Positions 9,335-17,744 of a stretch of 64,000 nt of DNA are shown in pieces. The notes beneath the pieces were generated by a model. It saw nothing but the letters and a program-made list of their open reading frames with translations, searched no databases and had not been told where the DNA came from. Every line of letters starts with the position of its first letter. Positions within the stretch are counted from its first letter, which is position 1. The position numbers and the translations under genes were made by a program. This DNA comes from an uncultured Pseudomonadota bacterium (GTDB lineage Bacteria > Pseudomonadota > Alphaproteobacteria > RF32 > CAG-239): the NCBI GenBank assembly GCA_949295025.1, contig CASFJK010000007.1, forward strand, positions 1 to 64,000, written 5' to 3'.

Positions 9335-9817
9335 TTATTTAGTGATACGTAAATTGACCATGCCATTATTGATATGTGCTTCTACACGTAGTTGGTCAAC
9401 ATTAAAAATATCTTCATCGCGCGCTGAATTCAACTCTGAAAGTTTGCTTTCAAGAAGTTTGGAGGCTGCATTTTCATCAACAATTTTTCCTGGGAAAATT
9501 ACATTTGACACATTAATAATTTCGGCTGTGGCTTCAGTTTTGTTTGAGGTTGCATAATCAAAAGCGATGATGATTTTGTTAATCTCTTTAGAATCTGACT
9601 GTAAGGATAATCTTATATTATTTTTGACGCCAGAATAAGTAGAAATTCCATTTTCACTACCGGTCAGCAAAATTTGATAATCCGTTAATTGGGCAAAAGG
9701 AACTATCTCGGGTTGATCTAATGTTTCTGAATTGACGGAAGCAGCGTCTACGGAAATGATAGAAACTCCCGAACCAATAAACAAAGCACTTAAAAGATAC
9801 CAAAAAGCTTTTTTCAT
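9335..9817 (-). CDS. Small secreted protein, unknown
   Basis: 160 residues with a signal peptide (MKKAFWYLLSALFIGSGV, cleavage near SVDAA at ~25). The mature part is about 135 residues, predicted mixed alpha/beta, without cysteines or recognisable motifs (SNKTEATAEIINVSN, NAASKLLESKLSELN). It probably resides in the periplasm. GGGAG lies upstream of ATG 9817. It precedes the Nudix gene on the same strand with a 20-nt gap, so the two may be co-transcribed, although no functional link is evident. Confidence 0.6.
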   Translation of the reverse strand: MKKAFWYLLSALFIGSGVSIISVDAASVNSETLDQPEIVPFAQLTDYQILLTGSENGISTYSGVKNNIRLSLQSDSKEINKIIIAFDYATSNKTEATAEIINVSNVIFPGKIVDENAASKLLESKLSELNSARDEDIFNVDQLRVEAHINNGMVNLRITK

Positions 9818-9943
9818 TATCTTGCTCCCTTTCTCCCTTACTTCCTTGCCTTTTTATATTTTTTCATCTTTTATATATTATATGTTATTTATTTTTATCA
9901 GTAAATAGCTTATCAAAAAAATATCCTCTAAAATCGTGTTTTT

Positions 9944-10465
9944 TTAGTATGTAAACAAAGAAAAAACATCGGTCTGAGAAGATAATCTATCTCTGCCGTG
10001 CAAAGCCGACAATTCAATCAAAAATGCTGATGAAACAATTTTTCCACCAAGACGCTGAACCAACTCGCATGTTGCGCTCACGGTTCCACCCGTTGCAAGC
10101 AAATCATCTATAATCAAAACCCGTTTTCCAGCTTCTATCGCATCTTTGTGAATTTCTAAAACATCTGTGCCATATTCCAAATCATATTCCACACGCTCTA
10201 CTGCAGCAGGAAGTTTTCCCGGTTTACGGACAACCACTAAGCCTGCCCCGAGTTCATAAGCAAGAGGTGCGCCCAAAAGATAACCTCGAGATTCAATTGC
10301 CACGACATAATCAATTTGTGTATTAGCAAATTTTTGCACAAAAGCATCTATCACTTCATGAAAAGCTTTGGCATCTTTTAACAACGGAGTGATATCTTTA
10401 AATTCAATTCCTTCTTTGGGAAAATTAGAAATATTGCGGATTTTTTGCTCTGCTTCTTTTAACAT
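9944..10465 (-). CDS. apt: Adenine phosphoribosyltransferase
   Basis: Apt salvages adenine by transferring it to PRPP, giving AMP and pyrophosphate. From ATG 10465 the protein has 173 residues, the normal size. Diagnostic sequences are NFPKEGIEFKDITPLL, the flexible-loop region RKPGKLPAAVERVEYDLEYG and the PRPP-binding motif VLIIDDLLATGGT. An in-frame upstream TTG-type start at 10507 would add 14 residues; I chose 10465 because AAGGAA lies 6-9 nt upstream and the family start aligns there. The protein extends to LFTY at the C-terminus without oddities. Confidence 0.95.
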   Translation of the reverse strand: MLKEAEQKIRNISNFPKEGIEFKDITPLLKDAKAFHEVIDAFVQKFANTQIDYVVAIESRGYLLGAPLAYELGAGLVVVRKPGKLPAAVERVEYDLEYGTDVLEIHKDAIEAGKRVLIIDDLLATGGTVSATCELVQRLGGKIVSSAFLIELSALHGRDRLSSQTDVFSLFTY

Positions 10466-10578
10466 TTTTCTTTCCTTATTTATCTTGCTTTGTAAGACTA
10501 AACGCAAAATCTTAAAATTTGTTTATAAAAAACTCTTGCAAGTTTAGAAAATTTATATTATCAAAGCTTTTGTTATAT

Positions 10579-10654
10579 GGTCCCATCGTCTAGCGGCCTA
10601 GGACATCGCCCTCTCACGGCGGTAACGCGAGTTCGAGTCTCGCTGGGATCACCA
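10579..10654 (+). tRNA. tRNA-Glu (anticodon CTC)
   Basis: 76 nt with encoded CCA. The acceptor GGTCCCA pairs with TGGGATC (one G-U). The anticodon stem CGCC/GGCG holds the loop CTCTCAC, giving anticodon CTC for GAG codons. The T arm contains GTTCGAGTC. The 3' end is part of a larger inverted repeat with the downstream terminator. Confidence 0.97.
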
Positions 10655-10697
10655 TTAAAAAAAAGCGCTCAAAACGAGCGTTTTTTTTAATGGTGAT
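10648..10697 (+). terminator. Terminator of tRNA-Glu within a 22-bp inverted repeat
   Basis: CGCTC (10666-10670) pairs with GAGCG (10676-10680) followed by eight Ts. The dyad extends outward: the eight As at 10657-10664 face the T run, and ATCACCATT (10648-10656), the very 3' end of the tRNA including CCA, is mirrored by AATGGTGAT (10689-10697). Only one unpaired G interrupts the 22-bp arm. Confidence 0.8.
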
Positions 10698-10771
10698 ATG
10701 TCCCTTTTATCTTGAGCTAATTTATAAAATATGCTAAATTTTAAATAGTTAGTGTATTTTAAAGGCTTATC

Positions 10772-12904
10772 ATGGTTAATATAAAAGATGCAAATGAAGA
10801 TATTAAAAAAATAGCCACTCGAAACAATGTGGCTGTGTTTTCTACGGCTGATTTATTTAATGATAAGATAAACAATCATTTTCATTACGACTATCAAAAA
10901 GTTATTGATGAAGTTTCTCGCTTAAACGGGCGGGATATGACGCAAGAACTCATTAACAGCGGTTATTTGCTTCCACTGCCCAATGGCGAATATGAAATTA
11001 ACTTGCAATATGACATTAACACAATCGGGCAAAGAGATAAAAAAGTTTCTCTCATATCAGCACCTGATAACGACCTTATGACTTCGTACCGCGAAGCAGC
11101 TTATATTTTGCAAGATGAATATAACCTATTTCCAGATGATACTCTGCAATATAAATACAATGATGCAATCTTTTTAGATATAGAAAGGCAAGAATATAAA
11201 TCTTTTTTAAGAGATCAGCATGCCAAATGCTTTTCTTATGCTGCCATGATGTTGCGTTCAGATAATCCGCAAGAGTTTGCCCAAAATGCCTTACGTGCAT
11301 GGAAAGAAGGCTTATCTGACACAAACAGTGATTTGAACAATTTGTCAAAGGCATCATTTCCGGTGATGGCGGCGATACTCAAAAGAAGTCTTGAAATTTG
11401 CAACTCCGGTAAAAGCAAAGAATTTTTTACCCCAGACGGTCGTCTTGATGACCAAAAACTTTCGCTCTTGTGTCAGGATATTGTGTATCAAAACGCCTAT
11501 TCTCCCCAAAAATTTCAAGCCTCTTTAGGCAAAGATTTGCATAATCAAAACAATCAATCCGACCTTGTATACGAGCAAGCACAACAAAAACTGCTTAAAT
11601 ATTTGGCTATTTTGACTCCAGAAGCCGATGAATATTGGGATGTCAAGGAAATGCAAAAACAGCTTTATAACAATAATAAAGCCGTTATTGAAAAAGTGAT
11701 GGGAATGTCTTACGGGCAATTTCTTTACTCAAGAAACAGAATTGATTCCATGAAAAAAATGGAACACCCAATCACACAAAAATATTTAGATGACTCTTTA
11801 CTAAAAACATTTTCAGCCGAAGAAACAAAAAAACTAATTGAAGCTGGCGCCAATGTCCACGCGAGAGGTAAATATGGGGAAACGCCTTTAATGAGAACTC
11901 ATTCGGCCGAACAAATCAAAATATTGGTTGCCGCCGGAGCTGATATTCATGCAAAAGACAAAAACGGGAAAACGGCCTTAATGCATACAGGTATAGCAGA
12001 AAACATCAAACAATTAATTGAACTCGGCGCCGATGTTAATGCTCGGGATAATTTTAATAGAACCCCTTTAATGCATGCAATGTACGCAGATAATACAAAA
12101 ATATTAATAGACGCCGGAGCCGATGTGAACGCTTGTAGCAAAAACGGCGATACAGCTTTAATGGAAGCACGTACCCTTGAACAAACAAAACTTTTAATCG
12201 AGGCCGGTGCAGATATTCATGCCTGCAACAAGTTTGGTTATAATGCTTTAATGCTTGCACATACCCCTGAACAGTCCAAATATTTAATTGATAAAGGACT
12301 TGATGTTAATTATAAAAATAATATAGGCGAAACATCCCTAATGTATGCTCGATCGGCAGAACAAATACAAACTTTGCTTGAAGCCGGCGCGGATCTTCAT
12401 GCTCAAGATGTCTTTGGTCGAAACGCCTTAATGCGTGCACACGATGAAAAAACAACGCAGGCTTTGCTAAATGCCGGTATCGATATTAATGCCAAGGATG
12501 AAGATGGCAAAAACGCCTTGATGTATGCTTTTACTGCCGAACAGACAAAAACTTTAATTGAAGCAGGTATTGATATTCATGCCAAAGATAAAGACGGCAA
12601 AAATGCTTTATCTCATGCCAGAACCGTTGAACAAGCAAAAATTTTATTGGAAGCCGGTGTGGAACTTCCCGATACATTAAACAAACATTTTACGGCAGAA
12701 AACATTGCCGAAATCAGAAATTTTGCTCAGGATTTGCAGCAAAAGAGAAGTCAAACAATGCAAAAAAACATAAATCGCGTTAAAAATTTGTTGAACACCA
12801 AACAAAATCAAAGAACCGAAACACTTCCGACCGCTCCGCTTTCTTCTCGTAGAAATGCTTCTTCAACGATAGATTGGAACAAGGTTTCTTATTCTCGCGA
12901 ATAA
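10772..12904 (+). CDS. Ankyrin-repeat protein with unusually short 30-residue repeats
   Basis: 710 residues. The first ~345 residues form an unrecognised N-terminal region. From residue 348 there are nine consecutive ankyrin-like repeats of exactly 30 residues and a partial tenth; typical units read TLEQTKLLIEAGADIHACNK and KNGDTALMEAR. Canonical ankyrin repeats are 33 residues; here the turn before the first helix is shortened in every unit. A basic Gln/Arg-rich C-terminus follows. No signal peptide or membrane segment is visible, so it would be cytoplasmic or exported by a dedicated system. Ankyrin proteins mediate protein-protein contacts and in host-associated alphaproteobacteria are often effectors; that role is inference. 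It is a single-gene unit with its own terminator. Confidence 0.85.
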   Translation: MVNIKDANEDIKKIATRNNVAVFSTADLFNDKINNHFHYDYQKVIDEVSRLNGRDMTQELINSGYLLPLPNGEYEINLQYDINTIGQRDKKVSLISAPDNDLMTSYREAAYILQDEYNLFPDDTLQYKYNDAIFLDIERQEYKSFLRDQHAKCFSYAAMMLRSDNPQEFAQNALRAWKEGLSDTNSDLNNLSKASFPVMAAILKRSLEICNSGKSKEFFTPDGRLDDQKLSLLCQDIVYQNAYSPQKFQASLGKDLHNQNNQSDLVYEQAQQKLLKYLAILTPEADEYWDVKEMQKQLYNNNKAVIEKVMGMSYGQFLYSRNRIDSMKKMEHPITQKYLDDSLLKTFSAEETKKLIEAGANVHARGKYGETPLMRTHSAEQIKILVAAGADIHAKDKNGKTALMHTGIAENIKQLIELGADVNARDNFNRTPLMHAMYADNTKILIDAGADVNACSKNGDTALMEARTLEQTKLLIEAGADIHACNKFGYNALMLAHTPEQSKYLIDKGLDVNYKNNIGETSLMYARSAEQIQTLLEAGADLHAQDVFGRNALMRAHDEKTTQALLNAGIDINAKDEDGKNALMYAFTAEQTKTLIEAGIDIHAKDKDGKNALSHARTVEQAKILLEAGVELPDTLNKHFTAENIAEIRNFAQDLQQKRSQTMQKNINRVKNLLNTKQNQRTETLPTAPLSSRRNASSTIDWNKVSYSRE

Positions 12905-12921
12905 TCTATAATATTATAAAA

Positions 12922-12956
12922 AAAGCCTCATTGCTTTATTAAGACAATGGGGCTTT
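12922..12956. terminator. Bidirectional terminator after the ankyrin gene
   Basis: AAAGCCTCATTG (12922-12933) pairs over 12 bp with CAATGGGGCTTT (12945-12956), followed by a T-rich tract; flanking A runs let it work for the convergent small gene as well. Confidence 0.8.
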
Positions 12957-12962
12957 ATATTT

Positions 12963-13193
12963 TTAATAATTCTGATTACTCGGTGCACTTGGATCATTAG
13001 GATCTGGCGCCGGATTATCATCGCGAATACCAAAGAATCTGAAAAGTTTCATTACCGGATCAATGGTAACTGTACCAACTATTCCAATAACACCAAAAGT
13101 TACGCGAGCTGCTGCATTCAAATCTTCATTAGGATTAAGAGCATCTTTAAGAAGACCAAAGCAAGAAGCATCGTCTTTTCCTGTTTTTGCCAT
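12963..13193 (-). CDS. Small hypothetical protein with one hydrophobic segment
   Basis: 76 residues. A hydrophobic stretch at about 27-45 (AARVTFGVIGIVGTVTI) may span the membrane; the C-terminus is Pro/Asp/Asn-rich (DDNPAPDPNDPSAPSNQNY). The Shine-Dalgarno is weak. It is convergent to the ankyrin gene and shares its terminator. I do not recognise a family; coding potential rests on frame length, composition and position only. Confidence 0.5.
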   Translation of the reverse strand: MAKTGKDDASCFGLLKDALNPNEDLNAAARVTFGVIGIVGTVTIDPVMKLFRFFGIRDDNPAPDPNDPSAPSNQNY

Positions 13194-13304
13194 AATCTTT
13201 GATTTTTTAGTTAATAATAGGGATAATTATCACATTGCAAGTTTTAATGTATGAATAAGAAATTTAAATTCAAGCAAAATATGTAATTAAGTCACTATTT
13301 TACA

Positions 13305-13345
13305 CACAAAAAAAAGCTGCTCCCCTTTCTGGTGAGCAACTTTTC
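13305..13345 (-). terminator. Terminator of the 447-residue coiled-coil gene
   Basis: On the minus strand, AAAAGTTGCTC pairs with GAGCAGCTTTT (one internal mismatch) around a short GC-containing loop, followed by eight Ts. It lies 30 bases beyond the stop codon of the gene ending at 13374. Confidence 0.7.
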
Positions 13346-13373
13346 AGGTGTGTCTTTACTTTATGATAGCATA

Positions 13374-14717
13374 TTATCTTTGCATTTGTAAATTTTTCAA
13401 ATGCTGAAGTTGCAGACTTTTAGCTGCATTATCAAAATTGCTGGTTTTGATAGAATTGTTGTCCGGTTTAATACCTTCACCTTTTGCTTTAGCTTTTAAA
13501 ACTAAGCGGTTTATTAAATCGGGATTTTCAGATCCTCCTGCCAACAAGTTTTGAATGGCTTTATTTTCGGCTGAGTTTGGACGAATTAAATTATACATGG
13601 TAAAAGAGTGCGCATATCTTTTTGTACTTAAACCATCTGCAAATTTAATTTTTCCTGCCTGAGCCAAAGAATCAATCTTATTATATAACTTTTGTACGGC
13701 ATCTGAACTGCCTAAATGGATTTGCAGAGATGTATCGTAATAATCTTGAGATAGTGTTGTTTTTTGCACCTCTACTTTTGTATCGGAAGTTGTTTTTCCC
13801 TTTGCATTTTGATTATAAGCTTGTTGAGCTTGAGCAAATGATATTGTTTTGCTTTCTTCTTGTTTTTTATCTGCATCTGTTTGATTTGGGGGTGTTTGGA
13901 CTACATTATAATAAAAATCAGAATTTCCCGGTTCAGAAGCAGACTTAACTCCTTTCCAGCCAACGAAGCTAACAACGGCCAAGCAACCAACTGCAATTAA
14001 GGCTTCATATTTATAATATGCTTTTTTTACATTATGTTTCAATTGTTGTAATTTCTGAGCGGCTTTGGCCTTATATTTAGCAAAAATACTTGGTGATTTT
14101 TCTTGTTTGTTTATATTTACCACATTTTGAGTTTGATTGTCTTTCAAATCCGTATTTACTTTTTGATATGATAAATTAAAAGAAGATACAAAGTGTTTAT
14201 ACGGCTCAAACTCATTATTACAAATTTTCTTTGCTTCTCCATATTTTCTTAAAGCATAACTTTGCAATTGTTGCATTAAGCGTTGTTTTTGTTTTGAGGA
14301 GTGTTGCGTGTCTTTTTGGATGGTTGTTTTTGCTTGCAACAAATTTTCCATACTCATGTTTTGAGCTTGTTTTTTGTTATTGAGCACAGAAACAACACGC
14401 GAAAAATCTGCATATAATTTTTCATCCTGTTGTATCTTTTTTATATTTATTTTGATTTTTTGATATATTGAAAAAACCTTTTGATATAATGGACCTTTAA
14501 CAACGTGTAACAAATGATTGGCCATTCGCTCTAATGTAGATACATCTGCATTAGCGATTACTATTTCGCCAGAAGCATAGCCATCCAATATATCTATACT
14601 TTGTTCAACAATTGAATCTTCAATTTCAATTCGTCCGGGAACATAAGAAACACCTAGTCCAGCTTGAGAGGAATAGATATTATCTAATGATTTTTTTGAT
14701 ATACATGTTTTTTTCAC
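13374..14717 (-). CDS. Single-pass membrane protein with long helical regions, unknown
   Basis: About 447 residues from GTG 14717, chosen because AAGGGG lies 6 nt upstream; the frame is open to an ATG at 14753 but that start has no ribosome-binding site. The N-terminal half is Lys/Gln-rich and helical, with coiled-coil potential (KQKQRLMQQLQSYALRKYGE). One membrane segment lies at about residues 237-258 (ALIAVGCLAVVSFVGW). A Thr/Gln/Lys-rich linker follows, then a C-terminal helical region (SSDAVQKLYNKIDSLAQAG). The topology suggests a cytoplasmic N-terminus and a periplasmic C-terminus. No known family recognised; the low-complexity Gln/Lys content is unlike its neighbours. Confidence 0.65.
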   Translation of the reverse strand: MKKTCISKKSLDNIYSSQAGLGVSYVPGRIEIEDSIVEQSIDILDGYASGEIVIANADVSTLERMANHLLHVVKGPLYQKVFSIYQKIKINIKKIQQDEKLYADFSRVVSVLNNKKQAQNMSMENLLQAKTTIQKDTQHSSKQKQRLMQQLQSYALRKYGEAKKICNNEFEPYKHFVSSFNLSYQKVNTDLKDNQTQNVVNINKQEKSPSIFAKYKAKAAQKLQQLKHNVKKAYYKYEALIAVGCLAVVSFVGWKGVKSASEPGNSDFYYNVVQTPPNQTDADKKQEESKTISFAQAQQAYNQNAKGKTTSDTKVEVQKTTLSQDYYDTSLQIHLGSSDAVQKLYNKIDSLAQAGKIKFADGLSTKRYAHSFTMYNLIRPNSAENKAIQNLLAGGSENPDLINRLVLKAKAKGEGIKPDNNSIKTSNFDNAAKSLQLQHLKNLQMQR

Positions 14718-14804
14718 AATTAACCCCTTCTTGTTTTTTGTACAAAATATCATTTTGACTATATTTTGTCAATACAATATTCATCTAAATATATATTTCA
14801 ACAT

Positions 14805-14838
14805 AAAAAAAAGTCCGTTAGTTTTCTTACGGACTTTT
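14805..14838 (-). terminator. Terminator of the 163-residue membrane protein gene
   Basis: AAAAGTCCGT (14809-14818) pairs with ACGGACTTTT (14829-14838); the eight As at 14805-14812 provide the T tract on the minus strand. Confidence 0.75.
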
Positions 14839-14862
14839 ATTTTGTCAAAAAAAATATTCATT

Positions 14863-15354
14863 TTAATTGTGATAAATATCACCAACTTGTTCTACTATTA
14901 TATGACTCAACTTATGAATATCTTCTTTTTTCATATCATATAGTGGAATGGAAAATGCTCCAAAACCAATTTTTTCGCAACGACGTTGCAAATAATTGTA
15001 TTTATAACGGAGATGTCTCGGTGTTCTTAAACTAATTACCGGAAGTTTTCTAAAACAACAATCAACTACCCGATATTCCGCTGCAATTATATCATTCCAT
15101 TTTAATATGTGATTATGGTCAATTTTTATGCCTTTATCTGAAATTTCAGCAACTTGATGTTTGAGTAAATATTTATACCCCCACATCAGCAATGTTACCG
15201 TAAATAAACTAAGTAAAACTTGCATTTGCCACCAAAACCAACAGGCAGGATGCCTTATGGCACAACTTATAAGCAAAACCAACATCATGATATTGGTTAT
15301 TAACCAAATATAATTTTTCTTAAACGAATAATAAAATTTTTGAGTACGAGGCAT
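14863..15354 (-). CDS. Two-TM membrane protein with a PH-like C-terminal domain, unknown
   Basis: 163 residues. Two hydrophobic segments at about 15-34 and 42-62 are followed by a soluble domain whose alternating strand pattern (VAEISDKGIKIDHNHILKWN, then IIAAEYRV) resembles the small PH-like domains attached to membrane proteins in bacteria. Function unknown. AGGAGG lies upstream of ATG 15354, one of the strongest ribosome-binding sites in the window. Single-gene unit ended by the terminator at 14805-14838. Confidence 0.65.
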   Translation of the reverse strand: MPRTQKFYYSFKKNYIWLITNIMMLVLLISCAIRHPACWFWWQMQVLLSLFTVTLLMWGYKYLLKHQVAEISDKGIKIDHNHILKWNDIIAAEYRVVDCCFRKLPVISLRTPRHLRYKYNYLQRRCEKIGFGAFSIPLYDMKKEDIHKLSHIIVEQVGDIYHN

Positions 15355-15437
15355 CTTCTTTCCTCCTTTGCTTGATTATTTCAACAATTATTGTATCATA
15401 AAATATTGGGATTGAATAGATTTTCTGTGAGAAAAAT

Positions 15438-15527
15438 ATGGATTTTAACATTTCTGACATATGTTATGTAATTTTAGAGATTATTCTCGGCGCTGCCGCG
15501 CTTTATTTTTACTCTGCCAGAAAATGA
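15438..15527 (+). CDS. Possible 29-residue membrane peptide
   Basis: An open frame of 29 codons from ATG 15438 to TGA 15525-15527 encodes a hydrophobic segment, YVILEIILGAAALYFYSA, ending in RK, which is exactly the size and positive-inside pattern of a single-pass micropeptide. It sits 54 nt upstream of msrAB on the same strand and is probably co-transcribed. The Shine-Dalgarno is weak (GTGAGA). No homology claim is made; it could be a chance frame. Confidence 0.35.
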   Translation: MDFNISDICYVILEIILGAAALYFYSARK

Positions 15528-15581
15528 CCTACCCTTGGAAAACAAAATACAAGATATATATTTTTAGCAAAGGAGACGAAT

Positions 15582-16466
15582 ATGAGTGTTGCACATGCTA
15601 TTTTTGCCGCCGGTTGCTTTTGGGGCGTTCAAGCCACATTTGACAATGTTCCGGGGGTGATATCTACCGAAGTCGGTTATACAGGCGGAAGTATCAAAAA
15701 TCCGACTTATGAGCAAGTTTCAACCGGAAAAACAGGACATGCCGAAGCCGTGGAAGTAACCTATAACCCTGATAAGGTATCTTATCAGCAATTACTCAAC
15801 ATCTTTTTTCAAAGCCATAATCCAACCACACTCAACCGTCAAGGACCTGATGTGGGTGAACAATATCGCTCGGCTGTTTTCTACCAAACGCTGCATGAAA
15901 AAGAACAAATTGAGCAAACAATCTCTCGCCTTGAGCAGAGCGGAAAATATAAAAATCCGATTGTAACGCAAATTTTACCCGAACAATCTTTTTACCCTGC
16001 CGAAGAATATCATCAAAAATATTTGGCTAAGAAAGGGCTTGTTTCTTGCCATGTTCCGAGCATTGAAGAAGAGGAAGAAGAAATTTTGCCGCAAACAGAG
16101 GCGGAATGGAAACAAAAGCTTTCACCCGAGCAATATCAAATTTTGCGCCAGAAAGGCACAGAAAAGCCTTTTACCGGTAAGTTTTTGCATAACAAAGCCG
16201 ATGGAACTTATGTTTGCGGTGCTTGCGGCAACCCGATTTTTGAATCTTCGGCTAAGTTTGATTCCGGTAGTGGTTGGCCCAGCTTTGATAAAGCCATTCC
16301 CAACAGCGTAAAACTTTCAAGCGACTACAGCCATGGCATGATACGCACCGAAGTCACCTGTGCCAAATGCGGCTCACACCTCGGCCATGTGTTTAATGAT
16401 GGTCCGACGGCGACCAAAGCACGCTTTTGCATCAATTCTGCCGCCATGGATTTTGAAAAAGAATAA
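15582..16466 (+). CDS. msrAB: Fused peptide methionine sulfoxide reductase MsrA/MsrB
   Basis: A two-domain repair enzyme of 294 residues that reduces both epimers of methionine sulfoxide in proteins. The N-terminal MsrA domain has the active-site [11 protein letters not shown] at about residue 10, reducing the S form. The MsrB domain from ~165 has two zinc-type pairs (CGACG and [10 protein letters not shown]), [10 protein letters not shown] and the catalytic RFCINSAAM near the C-terminus, for the R form. No signal peptide, so it acts in the cytoplasm, unlike the exported PilB-type fusions. AAAGGAG lies upstream of ATG 15582. A strong bidirectional terminator follows. Confidence 0.96.
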   Translation: MSVAHAIFAAGCFWGVQATFDNVPGVISTEVGYTGGSIKNPTYEQVSTGKTGHAEAVEVTYNPDKVSYQQLLNIFFQSHNPTTLNRQGPDVGEQYRSAVFYQTLHEKEQIEQTISRLEQSGKYKNPIVTQILPEQSFYPAEEYHQKYLAKKGLVSCHVPSIEEEEEEILPQTEAEWKQKLSPEQYQILRQKGTEKPFTGKFLHNKADGTYVCGACGNPIFESSAKFDSGSGWPSFDKAIPNSVKLSSDYSHGMIRTEVTCAKCGSHLGHVFNDGPTATKARFCINSAAMDFEKE

Positions 16467-16485
16467 AGATATTTATAGGCAAAAG

Positions 16486-16523
16486 AAAAAGCATTTCCCC
16501 ATGCAGAGAGAAATGCTTTTTTT
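16486..16523. terminator. Bidirectional terminator between msrAB and the FHA-like gene
   Basis: AAAAAGCATTTC (16486-16497) pairs with GAAATGCTTTTT (16510-16521) and runs into further Ts; A and T runs on both sides serve both convergent genes. Confidence 0.85.
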
Positions 16524-16539
16524 AATTAGTTACGGGCTA

Positions 16540-16887
16540 TCATTCGAGAACAACCGCAGTACCGAAGAGTGAGCAGTCATACAGCTTGAAAGCAGCACCT
16601 TCGCGAACGATGTAGCAGTGCAAGCGTGAAATATCGGCTATTTCACCAAGGTCAATATTGTTGTAATCCTCTCTTCCCAAGGTAAATGCCTGACCGTCTT
16701 TCAATTTTTTCAACTCTTCAATATGCTCTTTCATATCTACCCTTTTGTGCTGGCACGCTGCAAAGCTGTTACCAAACTCCAGTACCGGAGCTGTACTTTC
16801 AGTAAAGATGCATACCAATCTTGTTGAACGACCGTTTGTTCCCAGAATGTTCTTAACTTCAGTTAATTTCATAACCTTACTGTCCAT
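16540..16887 (-). CDS. Small protein with a minimal FHA-like domain
   Basis: 115 residues. The C-terminal half reads FTLGREDYNNIDLGEIADIS then RLHCYIVREGAAFKLYDCS and FGTAV, which reproduces the forkhead-associated pattern GR...N.I.L....ISR.H..I...G..F.L.D.S..GT. FHA domains bind phosphothreonine. The protein stops right after the GT strand, so the last two strands of a standard FHA fold are missing. The N-terminal ~60 residues are predicted strand then coiled helix (MKEHIEELKKLKDGQ) and are not recognised. Start is uncertain: ATG 16887 or ATG 16872. No kinase or phosphatase partner is adjacent. Confidence 0.6.
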   Translation of the reverse strand: MDSKVMKLTEVKNILGTNGRSTRLVCIFTESTAPVLEFGNSFAACQHKRVDMKEHIEELKKLKDGQAFTLGREDYNNIDLGEIADISRLHCYIVREGAAFKLYDCSLFGTAVVLE

Positions 16888-17211
16888 TCAAGTTCTTTCA
16901 AACTATTTAGCTGACAGCCATTTTAAAACAGAAACTGAATCTCTCGGGGAGTTTTTAATTTCTTTTAAGTTTGTTAACCTTGATAACATCCCGTTACCAG
17001 CGGTAGCCGTCGCACTTAAACTTAAAACAAATGTTATTGTCTCGTATCCCTGCTTATTCAAAATCTGCCCCTGATTACACCTGCAACAAAATACAGAATG
17101 TTTTCAGAGTGGTGAAAAAATAATCTATTTATAATTGATTGATGGCAATAGTCATAACACTTTTTTTTCTTTTGGCAAGCATTATTTTGTCAATTTTTGA
17201 AAAAAGTTATT
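16888..17211. other. Intergenic region, nothing recognised
   Basis: About 320 bases between the FHA-like gene and the YbaK gene. There is no supported open frame, RNA gene or strong dyad; several TTAA words occur but none with 7-bp spacing. It presumably contains the promoter of the FHA-like gene. Confidence 0.4.
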
Positions 17212-17685
17212 TTATTCCGTAATATCAGCAAGTTGTATTCTTGCTATTTTGCCTAAATCTTCAACTGATGTCTCAACTTGATAGCCTATCTTACCACCGC
17301 TATAGATTATTGTGGAAAAATTTTTGGCACTCGAGTCTATGGTTACGGGAAAAGATTTTTTCATGCCAATCGGCGAACAACCTCCATGAACATAGCCTGT
17401 TGTCGGCAGAAGCTCTTTGCTTTTCAGCATCTCTACATTTTTTTCATTCACTGCTGCTGCGGCTTTTTTCAAATCTAGCTCTTTTTCTACCGGAATCATA
17501 AAAACATAGTTCTTTTTGCTTTTGCTAACTGTTACAAGCGTTTTAAAAACTTGCTCCGGATTCTCGCCCAAAGCTTCTGCCACTTCCACACCGCTGATAG
17601 CTCCGCTGCTCTCATAGTTATAGCTTTTATATTTGATTTTATGTGCATCTAAAATGCGCATGACGTTGGTTTTTAGTTCTGCCAT
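17212..17685 (-). CDS. ybaK: Aminoacyl-tRNA deacylase, YbaK/EbsC type
   Basis: 157 residues matching the YbaK family, which hydrolyses mischarged Cys-tRNA(Pro) and related substrates in trans. Diagnostic stretches are EVAEALGENPEQVFKTLV, then VFMIPVEKELDLKKAAAA, the glycine-rich GYVHGGCSPIGMKK around the substrate pocket, and the conserved closing GYQVETSVEDLGKI. The substrate is inferred from the family. Single-gene unit upstream of a GC-rich terminator shared with the next operon. Confidence 0.92.
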   Translation of the reverse strand: MAELKTNVMRILDAHKIKYKSYNYESSGAISGVEVAEALGENPEQVFKTLVTVSKSKKNYVFMIPVEKELDLKKAAAAVNEKNVEMLKSKELLPTTGYVHGGCSPIGMKKSFPVTIDSSAKNFSTIIYSGGKIGYQVETSVEDLGKIARIQLADITE

Positions 17686-17704
17686 TTTCTTATCCGTTAT
17701 CCAT

Positions 17705-17725
17705 AAAAAAACCGCCCGAAGGCGG
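17705..17725 (-). terminator. UUCG-tetraloop terminator of the 17745-18452 gene pair
   Basis: On the minus strand CCGCC-TTCG-GGCGG is followed by seven Ts (the As at 17705-17711). The extra-stable UUCG loop and its position 20 bases after the stop at 17745 make this a clear intrinsic terminator. Confidence 0.85.
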
Positions 17726-17744
17726 GATTTTTTGATTTTTCTTA

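Noticed and set aside
11813..12670. The 90-bp period in the ankyrin gene as a recent DNA tandem duplication.
   Set aside because: The repeats differ strongly at the nucleotide level; only the protein pattern is periodic, as in ordinary ankyrin arrays.
15461..15643. A 60-codon frame overlapping the start of msrAB.
   Set aside because: Out of frame with the micropeptide and with msrAB, Cys/Arg-rich and without a start signal; a shadow of msrAB.
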